DNA from: Natronococcus jeotgali DSM 18795
GTDB taxonomy: Archaea > Halobacteriota > Halobacteria > Halobacteriales > Natrialbaceae
Direction of reading: 5' to 3'
Length of the DNA: 64,000 bases
NCBI RefSeq assembly: GCF_000337695.1
Contig: NZ_AOIA01000018.1
Location: forward strand, 1 to 64,000
The translations under genes and the position numbers were made by a program. This document shows positions 50,577-60,286 of this stretch, in pieces; positions within the stretch are counted from its first letter, which is position 1, and each line of letters begins with the position of its first letter. A model generated the notes under the pieces. That model was not told the DNA's origin. It made no database searches and was given only the letters and a program-made list of their open reading frames with translations.

Positions 50577-50783
50577 ATGTCGACTACTAACGCAGGATCC
50601 GGCGGCTCGTCGGCGAACAAGCTCAGTATCGTCTCGACGGTGATCGACGCGGGGCTGGCGTTCGCCCGCGGGCGACCCAAGAGCGGACTGCTGTTGCTCG
50701 CGGCCGCGGCGCTGTCGACGCGCGTCCCCGGGATCGGAACCGCGACGTCGCTTCTGTTGCGCGTGGTCCGCCGACTCCGGTAG
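50577..50783 (+). CDS. Small hydrophobic/basic hypothetical protein
   Basis: This 68-residue protein (MSTTNAGSGGSSANKLSIVS) has a Gly/Ser-rich start, one hydrophobic segment (SGLLLLAAAALSTRVPGIGT) and an Arg-rich end (LLRVVRRLR). The composition is unusual for this genome, which argues for a membrane-associated role, but no family is recognised. A TATTTCTTT element 24-32 bases upstream supports the start. Confidence 0.6.
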   Translation: MSTTNAGSGGSSANKLSIVSTVIDAGLAFARGRPKSGLLLLAAAALSTRVPGIGTATSLLLRVVRRLR

Positions 50784-50822
50784 GCCGGGTCGATCGTCCG
50801 CGTCGAACCGAACGTCGTCGCC

Positions 50823-51206
50823 TCAGTGCTCGACGAACTCGATCAGGATCCCGCCCGTGTCCTTCGGGTGGAGGAAGGCGACCGAGTGTCCCCACGCGCC
50901 GGGTCGAGGTTCCTCGTCGACGAGGGCGACGTCGTGCTCGCGGGCGGTCTCGAGCGCGGCGTCGATGTCGTCGGTCGCGAGCGCGAGGTGGTGGATCCCC
51001 GCGCCGCCGTCCTCGAGATACCGGGCGATCGTGCCGCCCTCGAGGGGCTCGAGCAGCTCGAGGTAGCAGTTCCCGCAGTCGAGAAAGACGACGTTCATTC
51101 CGTCGAACTCCTCCTCGTGGGCGATCTCGAGGCCGAACAGGTCGCCGTACAGCGCCGCCAGCCCCGCGGCGTCGTCGGTCGCGATCCCCGCGTGGTCGAT
51201 GTGCAT
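50823..51206 (-). CDS. mce: Methylmalonyl-CoA epimerase-like VOC protein
   Basis: This 127-residue single vicinal-oxygen-chelate domain protein begins MHIDHAGIATDDAAGLAALY. It contains the metal ligands of the family: His4, Glu in CYLELLEPL, His in GIHHLALAT and Glu at the end (ILIEFVEH). Length and GIHHLAL match methylmalonyl-CoA epimerases, which invert (S)- and (R)-methylmalonyl-CoA. The mutase is encoded nearby (55481-57169), which supports this role over glyoxalase I. It is followed on the same strand by no further gene. Confidence 0.9.
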   Translation of the reverse strand: MHIDHAGIATDDAAGLAALYGDLFGLEIAHEEEFDGMNVVFLDCGNCYLELLEPLEGGTIARYLEDGGAGIHHLALATDDIDAALETAREHDVALVDEEPRPGAWGHSVAFLHPKDTGGILIEFVEH

Positions 51207-51240
51207 CGAGCGGGGGGTTCGGCCCGCCGGACGGAGAGTG

Positions 51241-53931
51241 TTACTCTTCCGGCGAGGCGTCGACCGCCGGCAGCGTAAACGAGAACGTCGACCCCTCGTC
51301 AGGCTCGGAGTCGACCCAGATCTCGCCGCCGTGGCGCTCGACGATCCGCTCGCAGAGCGCGAGCCCGATCCCGGCGCCGTCGTGATCCTCGCGGCTGTGG
51401 AGCCGCTGGAACATCTCGAAGATCTGGTCGCGCTCCTCGGGCTCGATCCCGATCCCGTCGTCGCTGACCGAAACGACCCACTCCGACTCGCGTCGCTCGG
51501 CCGAGACGCGGATTCGGGGGGTGTCGTCGCTGTACTCGATCGCGTTCTCGAGCAGGTTCTGGAACAGCTGTCGGAGCTGGCTCTCGTCGCCCGCGACCGC
51601 CGGCAGCGGCTCCGCGGAGACGTCGGCGTTCGTGGCCGCGATGCGCATCTCGAGGTCCGAACAGACGTCCTCGAAGACGGCGTCGAGGTCGACCCGTTCC
51701 AGCGGACCACCCCGCGTCTTGACCCTGGCGTAGGCGAGCAGCCCGTCGATCATCTCGCGCATGCGCTCGGCGCCCTCGAGGGCGAACCCGAGGAACTCCC
51801 GACCGTCGTCGTCGAGCGCGTCGGCGTAGCGCCGATCGACGAGCTGGAGGTAGCTGGAGACCATCCGCAGGGGCTCCTGAAGATCGTGGGAGGCCGCGTA
51901 CGCGAACTGCTCGAGGCGTCGGGTCTCCGCCCGGAGCTCGTCGATGTACTCCCGTCGCTCGAAGTGAAACTTCATCAACGTCGCGAGCGTGTCGATCAGG
52001 TCCCGCTCCTCGTCGATGAACGGCTCCGGCTCGTCCTCCGGCGGGGGTTCGACGAAGCCGACGTCGATCCGAATCGGCGTTCCGCTCGCCGTGCTAGTGC
52101 GGGTGGTAATCCGGCGTTCGAAGGAGTCGCGGCCGTCCGTGACCGCCTCGTGATCGCCGACCGAGACTTGCGTCGCGATTCGGTCGGCGTACCGAAACGC
52201 CCGAGGCAGCTCCGAGACGAACTCCGCGAGCAGCTCGTCGACGGGGCGGTCGCCGGTCTCGAGCAGGTTCGTCGCGAGCCGGACGGCCGCCAGCTCGCTC
52301 TCCCGATCCTCGAGTTCCTGCTTGCGGCGCTTGGCCAGCTCCTTCAGGTCGGTGATCTCCGTCGCGGTGACGACGACCTGCTCGACCGGTTTCCCGTCGG
52401 TGTCGATCGGCGCGGCGTTTATCGACAGCCACCGCCGCGATCCGTCGGCCCGATCCAGGCGGATCTCTCGGTCGTAGACGGGCTCGCCGGTCTCGAAGAC
52501 TCGGGCTGCCGGCCGCTCCTCGACCGGGAGCGGTCGCCCCTCGGCGTCGTACATCTCTCGCTGGCCCGCGGCGTCTCCCGAGGACTCGTCCGGCGAGATG
52601 CCGAGCAGGGCCGTCATCCGTTCGTTGGCCCGACTGGTCACCCCGTCGGGGTCGACGACCGCGATCCCGACCGGGCTCGTCTCGAGGATCCGTTCGGTCA
52701 GGTCCCGCTCGCGTTGGAGCTGCTGTTCGCGCTCCCGGCGCTCGGTCATGTCGCGGGTCACCTTCGCGTACCCTCGGAGCTCGCCGTCCTCCCTGATCGC
52801 CGTGATCGTCACGTTCGCCCAGAACCGCGAGCCGTCCGCGCGGACCCGCCACCCCTCGTCCTCGGCGGTTCCCTCGGCTCTCGCCCGCTCGAGGTTTCGC
52901 TCGGGGACGCCGTCGGCCCTGTCGCCGTCGGTGTAGAACGTCGAGAAGTGCTCGCCGACGATCGCCGACGACTCGTACCCCTTGATCCGTTTCGCCCCCT
53001 CGTTCCAGCTGACGACGCGCCCGTCGGCGTCGAGCCTGAAGATCGCGTACTCGTCGACCGCGTCGACGAGCGACCGGAACCGCTGTTCGCTCTCCTGGTG
53101 TGCCTGCTCGGACCGCTTTCGGTCGGTGACGTCGTAGTACAGCTCGACGCGGCCGCCGGCGTACCGTCCGGACTCGATCGGCTTGCTCCGGTGCTCGAGC
53201 CAGCGCGCCTCCCGGTCGGGGCCGTCCGCGACCCGAAACTCGAACTGTTCGACGGCCGCGTCGTCGTCGGTCGCCAGTACGGTCTCCGCGAACTCCTCGG
53301 GATCCGCGAGACGGTCGCGAATCGTCTCCTCGACGACGGCCCGTTTGTCCCGGCCGATAACGTCGCCGCGATCCACGCCGAAGTACGTTTCGACGGTCTC
53401 GTCGGCCCAGACGACGTCGGACGACTCGTCGAGGACGAACACGCCGACGTCGGCCTCGTCGATGACCGACGAGATCGACTCGTAGGTCTCCCAGATCGAG
53501 TCCAGTCGGTCCCGTTCGGTCTCCTCGTCGACGTCCCGGGCGACGGCGATGACGCCGTCGAACTCGCCGTCGGCCTCGAGGACGCTGAACCGAACCTCGC
53601 AGGGGATGCGATCGCCGTCGGCTGTCTCGATCGCCAGGTCGAACGTCGCGTCCCGATCGACGCCCGTCTCGAGGCGCTCGTCCAGTTCCCGCTCGAGGCG
53701 GGCGACGTCGTCCTCGCCGACGAGGACCGAGAGGTGTTCGCCGAGCAGGTCCCGGCGGTCGTATCCCGTCTGCTCGAGGACGGCGTCGTTGACCGCGACG
53801 ATTCGACCGTCGGCGTCGAGTCGGTAGATCCCGTCGTCGATCGCGTTCATCACCGTTCGATACTGCTCGAGCGATCCCCCGGACGCGTCGTCCCGGGTTC
53901 GGTCGCCGGGTCCCCCCACACCGTCGCTCAT
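51241..53931 (-). CDS. Multi-PAS histidine kinase
   Basis: This 896-residue protein has no membrane helix. In order there are about four PAS domains: from residue 20 (YRLDADGRIVAVNDAVLEQT), 155 (DVGVFVLDESSDVVW), 280 (IFRLDADGRVVSWNEGAKRI) and 405 (PVGIAVVDPDGVTSRANE). A linker/GAF-like region is followed by HisKA with about His682 (AASHDLQEPLRM) and HATPase (NLLENAIEYS, SDDGIGIE, GAGIGLALCERIVERHGG). The catalytic half is nearly the same as in the kinase at 11023-13461, but the sensors differ. No response regulator is adjacent. Confidence 0.9.
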   Translation of the reverse strand: MSDGVGGPGDRTRDDASGGSLEQYRTVMNAIDDGIYRLDADGRIVAVNDAVLEQTGYDRRDLLGEHLSVLVGEDDVARLERELDERLETGVDRDATFDLAIETADGDRIPCEVRFSVLEADGEFDGVIAVARDVDEETERDRLDSIWETYESISSVIDEADVGVFVLDESSDVVWADETVETYFGVDRGDVIGRDKRAVVEETIRDRLADPEEFAETVLATDDDAAVEQFEFRVADGPDREARWLEHRSKPIESGRYAGGRVELYYDVTDRKRSEQAHQESEQRFRSLVDAVDEYAIFRLDADGRVVSWNEGAKRIKGYESSAIVGEHFSTFYTDGDRADGVPERNLERARAEGTAEDEGWRVRADGSRFWANVTITAIREDGELRGYAKVTRDMTERREREQQLQRERDLTERILETSPVGIAVVDPDGVTSRANERMTALLGISPDESSGDAAGQREMYDAEGRPLPVEERPAARVFETGEPVYDREIRLDRADGSRRWLSINAAPIDTDGKPVEQVVVTATEITDLKELAKRRKQELEDRESELAAVRLATNLLETGDRPVDELLAEFVSELPRAFRYADRIATQVSVGDHEAVTDGRDSFERRITTRTSTASGTPIRIDVGFVEPPPEDEPEPFIDEERDLIDTLATLMKFHFERREYIDELRAETRRLEQFAYAASHDLQEPLRMVSSYLQLVDRRYADALDDDGREFLGFALEGAERMREMIDGLLAYARVKTRGGPLERVDLDAVFEDVCSDLEMRIAATNADVSAEPLPAVAGDESQLRQLFQNLLENAIEYSDDTPRIRVSAERRESEWVVSVSDDGIGIEPEERDQIFEMFQRLHSREDHDGAGIGLALCERIVERHGGEIWVDSEPDEGSTFSFTLPAVDASPEE

Positions 53932-53975
53932 AGCCGTTCAGTAACGGGTGAGCCGCATAAGTGCTTGTCCGATCG

Positions 53976-54803
53976 TTAGTCGAGCCCGAGCAGCGACGCG
54001 ATCCGGGCGGTGAGTCGCGGATCCGTCAGCTCGAACACCCGCCGCATCTCCGTCGGCGAGAGCTCGAAGTCGAAGACGTCGGCGTTGGCCGCGACGTGCT
54101 CGGGGCTCGCGGCCTTCGGGATCGCCGCCACGGCGGGTTGTTGGAGCAGCCAGCGGAGCGCGACCTGGGACGCCGACTTCCCGTAGCGCTCGCCGATCTC
54201 GGCGAGGCGGTCGTCGCCGACGACGGCGCCCGCCGCCAGCGGGCTGTAAGCGGTCAGGCAGACGTCGTTGTCGGCACAGTACGACACCAGCTCGTCCTGG
54301 CGGTTGTAGGGATGGTACTTCACCTGATTGGCGACGATCGGCGTTTCCGACAGCTCCCGGGCGCGCTCGAGTTGCTCGACCGAGAAGTTGCTGACCCCGA
54401 CGTGGTCGACCCGTCCTCCCGCCTGCAGTTCGTTCATCGCTCCCAGCGTCTCCTCGAGGGGCGTCTGATCGCGCGGAGCGTGGATCAGGAGGAGGTCGAT
54501 CGTCTCGAGTCCAAGCCGCTCGCAGCTTCGGCGGGTCGACTCGAGGACGGCATCGCGAGCGAGGTTGTCCGTATCGAGCTTGGTCACGACGAAGACGTCC
54601 TCGCGGGGCACGTCGCTCGCCGCGAGCGCGTCGCCGACGGCGTTCTCGTTGTCGTACAGCTGAGCGGTGTCGAGATGGCGGTAGCCGGCCTCGAGCGCGG
54701 CCGCGACCGCGCGGCGACACTCCTCGCCGGTCATTCGCGCGGTGCCGAACCCGAGCGCCGGAATCGCCGCGTTTCCGGCGTCGATAGTGGAGCTGTCGAT
54801 CAC
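53976..54803 (-). CDS. Aldo/keto reductase
   Basis: This 275-residue TIM-barrel NADPH-dependent reductase contains the AKR catalytic tetrad: Asp and Tyr in HLDTAQLYDNE, Lys in FVVTKLDTDN and His in DLLLIHAP. The cofactor end is AIPKAASPEHVAANADVF. Length is slightly short but complete. It resembles the bacterial 2,5-diketo-gluconate reductase branch. The substrate is unknown. It is a single gene, convergent with nothing and about 200 bases from the Nudix gene. Confidence 0.93.
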   Translation of the reverse strand: MIDSSTIDAGNAAIPALGFGTARMTGEECRRAVAAALEAGYRHLDTAQLYDNENAVGDALAASDVPREDVFVVTKLDTDNLARDAVLESTRRSCERLGLETIDLLLIHAPRDQTPLEETLGAMNELQAGGRVDHVGVSNFSVEQLERARELSETPIVANQVKYHPYNRQDELVSYCADNDVCLTAYSPLAAGAVVGDDRLAEIGERYGKSASQVALRWLLQQPAVAAIPKAASPEHVAANADVFDFELSPTEMRRVFELTDPRLTARIASLLGLD

Positions 54804-55021
54804 GGTCGCCCGTTCGGCGTCGACGGGCTTCAGTTTCCACTGCTCGCCCGCAAGGTCGGCCGCGGGCGTCGTCCCTTCGACCGTGTCGACTCCGTGCCGT
54901 TCGATATCCTTGATTCGAATTATTGCCGCGACTCTAGCCTAATCGGAGCTCTTTAGGAATATATAGTGGTCTAGGTTCAAACCTCCAAAGAGTTTTATGG
55001 ACGGTCGTAAAGAATCGTGAT

Positions 55022-55465
55022 ATGGTTGGAACAGAGGTGCCGTGCGTCCCCAAGGTCTGTGCGTACATCACCAGAAACGGTCGCGAGTTGCTCACGTTCG
55101 AGGCTGACGGCCACGACGGCCTGCAGGTCCCGAAGGGGACGATCGAGCCCGGCGAGTCGCCCCGCGAGGCGCTGCGCCGGGAGGTCGCGGAGGAGAGCGG
55201 GCTCACCGAGTTGGGGTCGATCACGCGCCTGGCCGAGGACGTCTGGGTGCGTCGGCTCTCGCCGCCGAAGCTCTACCGCCGTCACTTCTTTCGCGTCTCC
55301 GTCGAGGAGGACCGCGACGCCTGGACCCACGTCGTTACCGGCGAGGGCGAGGAGCGGGGGATGGAGTTCGAGTACGCCTGGCGGGAACTCCCGGCGAGCC
55401 GGGAGTTCGCCCTCTCGCTCGACGACTACGTCGATCGCCTCGAGTCGACCGTACCGCGCCAGTAG
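55022..55465 (+). CDS. Nudix hydrolase
   Basis: This 147-residue protein carries the Nudix box GTIEPGESPREALRREVAEE followed by SGL. It hydrolyses a nucleoside diphosphate linked to another group; the substrate is unknown. The start MVGTEVPC is supported by TTTTATG at 54993-54999, 22 bases upstream. It is convergent with the mutase gene. Confidence 0.9.
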   Translation: MVGTEVPCVPKVCAYITRNGRELLTFEADGHDGLQVPKGTIEPGESPREALRREVAEESGLTELGSITRLAEDVWVRRLSPPKLYRRHFFRVSVEEDRDAWTHVVTGEGEERGMEFEYAWRELPASREFALSLDDYVDRLESTVPRQ

Positions 55466-55480
55466 CCCGCCCGACCCCGG

Positions 55481-57169
55481 CTACACGGCGCTGCCGGGCT
55501 GGTACTCGCCGAACTCCTCGCGGAAGACGTTACAGATCTCGCCGACCGTCGCGTAGACCTTCACCGCGTCGACGATGTACGGCATGACGTTCTGCTCGCC
55601 CCGCGCGGCGTCCCGCAGCGCCTCGAGGGCGGCGTCGACGGCCTCGCCGTCGCGATCCTCGCGGACCGACTCGAGGTGGTCGACCTGTCGGCGTTCGTCC
55701 TCCTCGGTGACCTCCTCGACGTCCATCTCGGGGTCCTCGTCGACCTCGAACTCGTTGACGCCGACGATGACGCGCTCTTTCTCCTCGATCTCGCGCTGGC
55801 GCTCGAAGGCGGTGTCCTGGATCTGGCGTTGGACCCACTGCTGTTCGACGGCCTCGAGCATCCCGCCCCGGTCGTCGACCTCCTCTAAGATCTCGTAGGC
55901 GTCTTCTTCGACCTCGTCGGTCAGGGACTCGACGTAGTAGCTGCCCGCCAGCGGATCGATCGTGTCGGCGGCGCCGGACTCGTGGGCGAGGATCTGCTGG
56001 GTCCGCAGCGCGGTTCGGACCGACTCCTCGGTCGGCAGGGCCAGCGCCTCGTCCTTTCCGTTGGTGTGTAGCGACTGGGTACCCCCGAGGACGGCCGCGA
56101 GCGCCTGGTAGGCCACTCGAACGACGTTGTTCTCGATCTGCTGGGCGGTCAGCATCGAGCCCGCGGTCTGGGTGTGGAACTTCAGCTGTTTCGATTTCGG
56201 ATCGTCCGCGTCGAATCGCTCCTCCATGATGTCGTGCCACATCCGACGGGCCGCCCGGAACTTCGCGACCTCCTCGAAGATGTTGTTGTGGCCGTTGAAG
56301 AAAAAGGAAAGGCGCGGAGCGAAGTCGTCGACGTCCAGTCCGGCCTCGAGCGCGGCCTCGACGTACTGGATACCGTTGCCCAGCGTGAAGGCCAGCTCCT
56401 GGGCCGCGGTGGAGCCGGCCTCGCGGATGTGGTATCCCGAGATCGAAATCGTGTTGAACTTCGGGGTTTCCTCGGCACAGAACTCGAAGATGTCCGTGAT
56501 GATCCGCATCGACGGCTCGGGCGGGTAGATGTAGGTGTTGCGCGCGATGTACTCCTTCAGGAGGTCGTTCTGGATCGTCCCCCGAAGCTCCCCGCGGTCG
56601 ACGCCTTGCTGGTCGCCCACCGCGATGTACATCGCCAGCAGTACGGACGCGGGCGCGTTGATCGTCATCGAGGTCGAGACCTCGTCTAACGGGATGCCGT
56701 CGAAGACGGTCTCCATGTCGGCCAGCGAGTCGATCGCGACGCCCGCCTTCCCGACCTCGCCGGCGGCCATCGCGTCGTCGGAGTCGTAGCCCATCTGGGT
56801 CGGCAGGTCGAACGCCATCGAGAGCCCGGTCTGGCCCTGATCGAGCAGGTAGTGGTAGCGCTCGTTGGTGTCCTCGGGCGTCGAGAACCCGGCGTACTGG
56901 CGCATCGTCCACAGCCGACCGCGGTAGCCCGTCGAGTACACCCCGCGGGTGTACGGCGGCTGGCCGGGGTTGCCCAGATCGTCCTGGTAGTCGAGGCCAT
57001 CGACGTCCGCGGGCGTGTAGAGTCGGTCGACCTCCTGGCCGCCCGTGTCGGTCGTGAACCGATCCTTGCGCTCGCCGAAGCGCTCGAGCACCGGCTCGAC
57101 CTCCTCCTCGTGCCACTCCTCGCGGCTCTCGCGGATCTCCTCGAGTTCCTCGGGATCGAACATTATCAT
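55481..57169 (-). CDS. Methylmalonyl-CoA mutase, large (catalytic) subunit
   Basis: This 562-residue protein equals the CoA-substrate barrel of the alpha subunit and lacks the B12-binding domain, which in archaea is a separate small subunit. It begins [19 protein letters not shown]. Typical family segments are [60 protein letters not shown] and [15 protein letters not shown]. It rearranges (R)-methylmalonyl-CoA to succinyl-CoA with adenosylcobalamin. ATG at 57169 has an AAAAGG element about 25 bases upstream; an ATG two codons later is the alternative. The epimerase gene lies 4 kb away. No B12 subunit is seen in this window. Confidence 0.9.
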   Translation of the reverse strand: MIMFDPEELEEIRESREEWHEEEVEPVLERFGERKDRFTTDTGGQEVDRLYTPADVDGLDYQDDLGNPGQPPYTRGVYSTGYRGRLWTMRQYAGFSTPEDTNERYHYLLDQGQTGLSMAFDLPTQMGYDSDDAMAAGEVGKAGVAIDSLADMETVFDGIPLDEVSTSMTINAPASVLLAMYIAVGDQQGVDRGELRGTIQNDLLKEYIARNTYIYPPEPSMRIITDIFEFCAEETPKFNTISISGYHIREAGSTAAQELAFTLGNGIQYVEAALEAGLDVDDFAPRLSFFFNGHNNIFEEVAKFRAARRMWHDIMEERFDADDPKSKQLKFHTQTAGSMLTAQQIENNVVRVAYQALAAVLGGTQSLHTNGKDEALALPTEESVRTALRTQQILAHESGAADTIDPLAGSYYVESLTDEVEEDAYEILEEVDDRGGMLEAVEQQWVQRQIQDTAFERQREIEEKERVIVGVNEFEVDEDPEMDVEEVTEEDERRQVDHLESVREDRDGEAVDAALEALRDAARGEQNVMPYIVDAVKVYATVGEICNVFREEFGEYQPGSAV

Positions 57170-57265
57170 TACCGTCGGGCGGCGGTGGCTTCAACCTTTT
57201 CGAGTCGCACTCGAAACGGCCACCGGAGCGGCGGAGAACGAAGCGGTACGGAACGCGTTCTCGGT

Positions 57266-60200
57266 TCAGGACAGGTCGACGTCCTCGAGGTCCGGGTTGT
57301 CGTAGCCGGTCAGCGCCGGGCGGTAGGACGCGTCGACGACGCCGTCCTTGAGCGTGACGTCGGACCGCTGGACTCGAACGCTCCCGCCGGCGGCGGTGGA
57401 GAGGTCTTCGACCTCGAAGTCCTCGATGAGCAGCCCGAGGTTTGTCGTCGTGCTCGTCTCCGTACAGCGGATCGCGGGCGCCTGAACGTCCGGACCGCAG
57501 AACAGGTCGAGTCCCTTGATGTGTCCGCCGTCGGCGTCACTGTTGATTCGGACGACGTCGTTCTGGGCGTCGCTGCCGTCGATCTCGATCCGCTCGGCGA
57601 TCGCTTTCCCGCCGTTGAGCCAGAGTCCTGCGCCGGGGTACGTCCGGTCGGAGCCGCGGTCGAGGAGGATCTTACAGTCGCGGGCCTGATCGGCCGCACC
57701 GAGCCGGATGTTCCCGTTGCCACAGTTGACCGTTATGCTGTGTTCGACGACGTTATCGCCGTCGCTGTTTCGAACGTAGATGCCGTTGTCCACGTAGTCC
57801 TCGATGTAACACCGGTCCCAGATGTTGATCCCCTGGTGAGGCGGGTCGGCGCTGCAGCCGATCGAGTGACCGACCGACGGCTGGCTCGAGTCGACGACCT
57901 CGCCGTCGGGCAGCCCCAGGTTGCGGATCAGTGAGAGCGCGCCCGGATCGCGGGTGTTGATCATGCAGGTGTAGCGGTCGCCGCCCTGCGGTCCGTGCCG
58001 CCAGCGTTCGCCGACGAGTTCGACGTTGTCGATCAGGCACCGGCCGACGTGGGCGCTGATCAGCCCGGCGTCGCGCTCGCTCCGGTCGTCGATGTCGACG
58101 TCGAGGTTCCGGAGGGCGACGTGTTTCGGCGGGTCGTCGGTCGCCCACCGACCGAACAGGAACGCGATACCGACGCCGTGATCGCGGATCTCGAGGGTCG
58201 CCCGCGGTTCGCCCCTGATCTCGAGGTACTCGATCGGGTCGAAGACGACGAACTCGGTGTTCCACGTGTAACTCCCCATCGGCAGGACGAACTCGTGGTT
58301 GACACGATCTCGCGAATCGAGGAAGGCGAGGATCTCGGCGGATAGATCGCCGTTCTCGTCGATCGACGGCTCTGCGGTCACGTCGACCGTCGTCACGTCG
58401 TCGGGTCGGGTCGTTAGCTCGGCCATGAGCCCGTGGGTCGACGCGGACGACGTCGGAACGGGCTCGGTCGCGGACTCGCTCTCTACCGGTTCGGTCGGCT
58501 CGATCCGGTCGAGACAGTAGCGGTAGCTCTCGGACTCGAGATCGCCGCCGTAGATGCCGTGAGTCGCCTCGAGCGCGTCGCTTTCGATCGGGTACTCGAT
58601 CTCGGTCCGTCCGCGAACGTAGCTCTCGCCGTCGGCGTCGCAGACCACGCGATAGGCCGTCTCGGCTTCGAGATCGCCGACGAGAACGAACGTGTCGCCG
58701 GCCTCGAGGTCGACGATCGAACGCTCCGCGAGGACCTCGCCGGCGTCGTCGGTGAGATACGCCGTAGTGAGTCCCGCAGTCTCCGTGGAGAGGCGACACT
58801 CGAGGGCGTCCGTCGACTCGGTCGCGAGCAGGCGAACGCCGGAGCGGTCGTCGAGCGAGCCCCAGGACTGGCCCTCCTCGTCGTCCCCGAGTTCCAGTGC
58901 GGGCACCGCGGGTTCGTCCGGGGCCCCTTCGCCGTCGGACGGCGCCTCGCCGCTCTCGGCGGTGATCCGATCGGCGCAGTAGCGGTAGCTCTCGGACTCG
59001 TAGCCGGTGCTGTAGATGCCGTGGGTCGCCTCGAGAAGGTCGTTACCGATCGGGTACTCGATCTCGGTCCGCCCGCGAACGTAGCTCTCGCCGTCGGCGT
59101 CGCAGACCACGCGGTAGGCCTCGCCGGCCTCGAGGTCGGCGATCGACACCTCCTCGAGGACCTCGCCGGCGTCGTCGGTCAACATCGCCGTCGTGACGCC
59201 CCCGGTTTCGGCCGAGAGCCGGCAGGTTACGTCGCCGACGTCCGCGTCGGTTCGGAACCGAACGCCGGAGGGGTCGGCCAGCGAGTTCCAGGACTGGGCC
59301 TCCTCGTCGGCCCCGAGCTCGAGGGTGTCCGCGTCCCCGTCGTCGGATTCCCCGTCGTCGCCGGAACCGCTCGGCGAGCGGGTTCGAGCGCCGCCGGGCA
59401 GGATCCGATCGATGCAGTAGCGGTAGTCGTCCGATCGCTCATCGCCGCCGTAGATGCCGTGCGTGACGTTCAGGCGGTCGGACTCGACGGGATACTCGAT
59501 CGCGGCACGTCCGCGAACGTAGCTCCGTCCGCGGGCGTCGAAGACGACCCGGTACGCTTCGTCGGCCTCGAGTTCGGTTTCGAACGCGACCGTGTCGCCG
59601 CCGTCGAACGCCGCGACGGTCTGTCGCTCCAGGACGTCGCCCTCGTCGGTTGTCAGATACCCCGTAAAGACGTCCTCCGTACGATCGGAGAGCCGACATC
59701 GAAGCCCGTCGACGGCCTCCGAGGTGCGAACGCGAACGCCGGAGGGGTCGACCAGGGTCCGCCAGGACTGTCCCTGATCGTCGCTTCCGAGATCGATCGC
59801 GCCCGCCGGCTCCGAACCGCCTACCGGTCCGAGCCGATCGATGCAGTACCGGTAGCTGTCCGATACCGCACCGTCTCCCGCGAAGATCCCGTGCGTGACC
59901 GTCAGCAAGTCGTTTTCGAACGGATACTCGACCTCGGCGCGGCCGCGAACGAACCGCCGGCCCACGGCGTCACACAGCACCCAGTAGGTTTCGTCGGCCT
60001 CGAGTGTACTCTCGAAGGTAAACGTCTCTCCGGGATCGAACGCCGCGACGGTCTGTCGTTCCAGGACGGTTCCGGACCCGGTCGCCAGATACGCCGTGAT
60101 CAGTCCCTCGCTGTTCGCCGAGATCCGACACGCGACGCCCTCGAGCGTTTGCTTCGGGACGACCGCGAACCCCGATCGGTTGCGCTGGTTGTGCTGCGCT

Positions 60201-60286
60201 TCGTCGTCGTCGTCGAGATCGAGCGTTCCCTCGCGCGAGCCGTCGATCCCGTCCCCGGTAATCCGGTTGTATACTTGTTGTGTCAC
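57266..60286 (-). CDS. Four-repeat, right-handed beta-helix protein (no signal peptide)
   Basis: This 1,006-residue protein starts at a GTG (MTQQVYNRITGDGID) with no Met alternative nearby. Four tandem domains of about 130 residues share SYVRGRTEIEYPI...ATHGIYGG...SYRYCLDRI: about 22-151, 165-294, 322-440 (12 residues shorter) and 465-594. Residues from about 640 are a parallel beta-helix (HVALRNLDVDIDDRSERD, KAIAERIEIDGSDAQNDVVR) ending VDLS, like pectate-lyase or tailspike-type folds. There is no secretion signal or anchor. A cell-surface, phage-tail-like or carbohydrate-active role is possible. AT-rich sequence precedes the gene. Confidence 0.8.
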   Translation of the reverse strand: MTQQVYNRITGDGIDGSREGTLDLDDDDEAQHNQRNRSGFAVVPKQTLEGVACRISANSEGLITAYLATGSGTVLERQTVAAFDPGETFTFESTLEADETYWVLCDAVGRRFVRGRAEVEYPFENDLLTVTHGIFAGDGAVSDSYRYCIDRLGPVGGSEPAGAIDLGSDDQGQSWRTLVDPSGVRVRTSEAVDGLRCRLSDRTEDVFTGYLTTDEGDVLERQTVAAFDGGDTVAFETELEADEAYRVVFDARGRSYVRGRAAIEYPVESDRLNVTHGIYGGDERSDDYRYCIDRILPGGARTRSPSGSGDDGESDDGDADTLELGADEEAQSWNSLADPSGVRFRTDADVGDVTCRLSAETGGVTTAMLTDDAGEVLEEVSIADLEAGEAYRVVCDADGESYVRGRTEIEYPIGNDLLEATHGIYSTGYESESYRYCADRITAESGEAPSDGEGAPDEPAVPALELGDDEEGQSWGSLDDRSGVRLLATESTDALECRLSTETAGLTTAYLTDDAGEVLAERSIVDLEAGDTFVLVGDLEAETAYRVVCDADGESYVRGRTEIEYPIESDALEATHGIYGGDLESESYRYCLDRIEPTEPVESESATEPVPTSSASTHGLMAELTTRPDDVTTVDVTAEPSIDENGDLSAEILAFLDSRDRVNHEFVLPMGSYTWNTEFVVFDPIEYLEIRGEPRATLEIRDHGVGIAFLFGRWATDDPPKHVALRNLDVDIDDRSERDAGLISAHVGRCLIDNVELVGERWRHGPQGGDRYTCMINTRDPGALSLIRNLGLPDGEVVDSSQPSVGHSIGCSADPPHQGINIWDRCYIEDYVDNGIYVRNSDGDNVVEHSITVNCGNGNIRLGAADQARDCKILLDRGSDRTYPGAGLWLNGGKAIAERIEIDGSDAQNDVVRINSDADGGHIKGLDLFCGPDVQAPAIRCTETSTTTNLGLLIEDFEVEDLSTAAGGSVRVQRSDVTLKDGVVDASYRPALTGYDNPDLEDVDLS

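Noticed and set aside
50823..51206. Glyoxalase I
   Set aside because: VOC fold and metal ligands alone would allow it, but the short length, GIHHLAL motif and nearby mutase gene fit methylmalonyl-CoA epimerase better.
51199..53979. 926-residue plus-strand frame
   Set aside because: Antisense of the histidine kinase gene; its composition (Val/Asp/Leu/Arg repeats) is that of a codon shadow.
57266..60286. CRISPR-like repeats in the beta-helix gene
   Set aside because: The repetition is of protein domains about 130 codons long with divergent DNA; there are no short equal repeats with spacers anywhere in the window.
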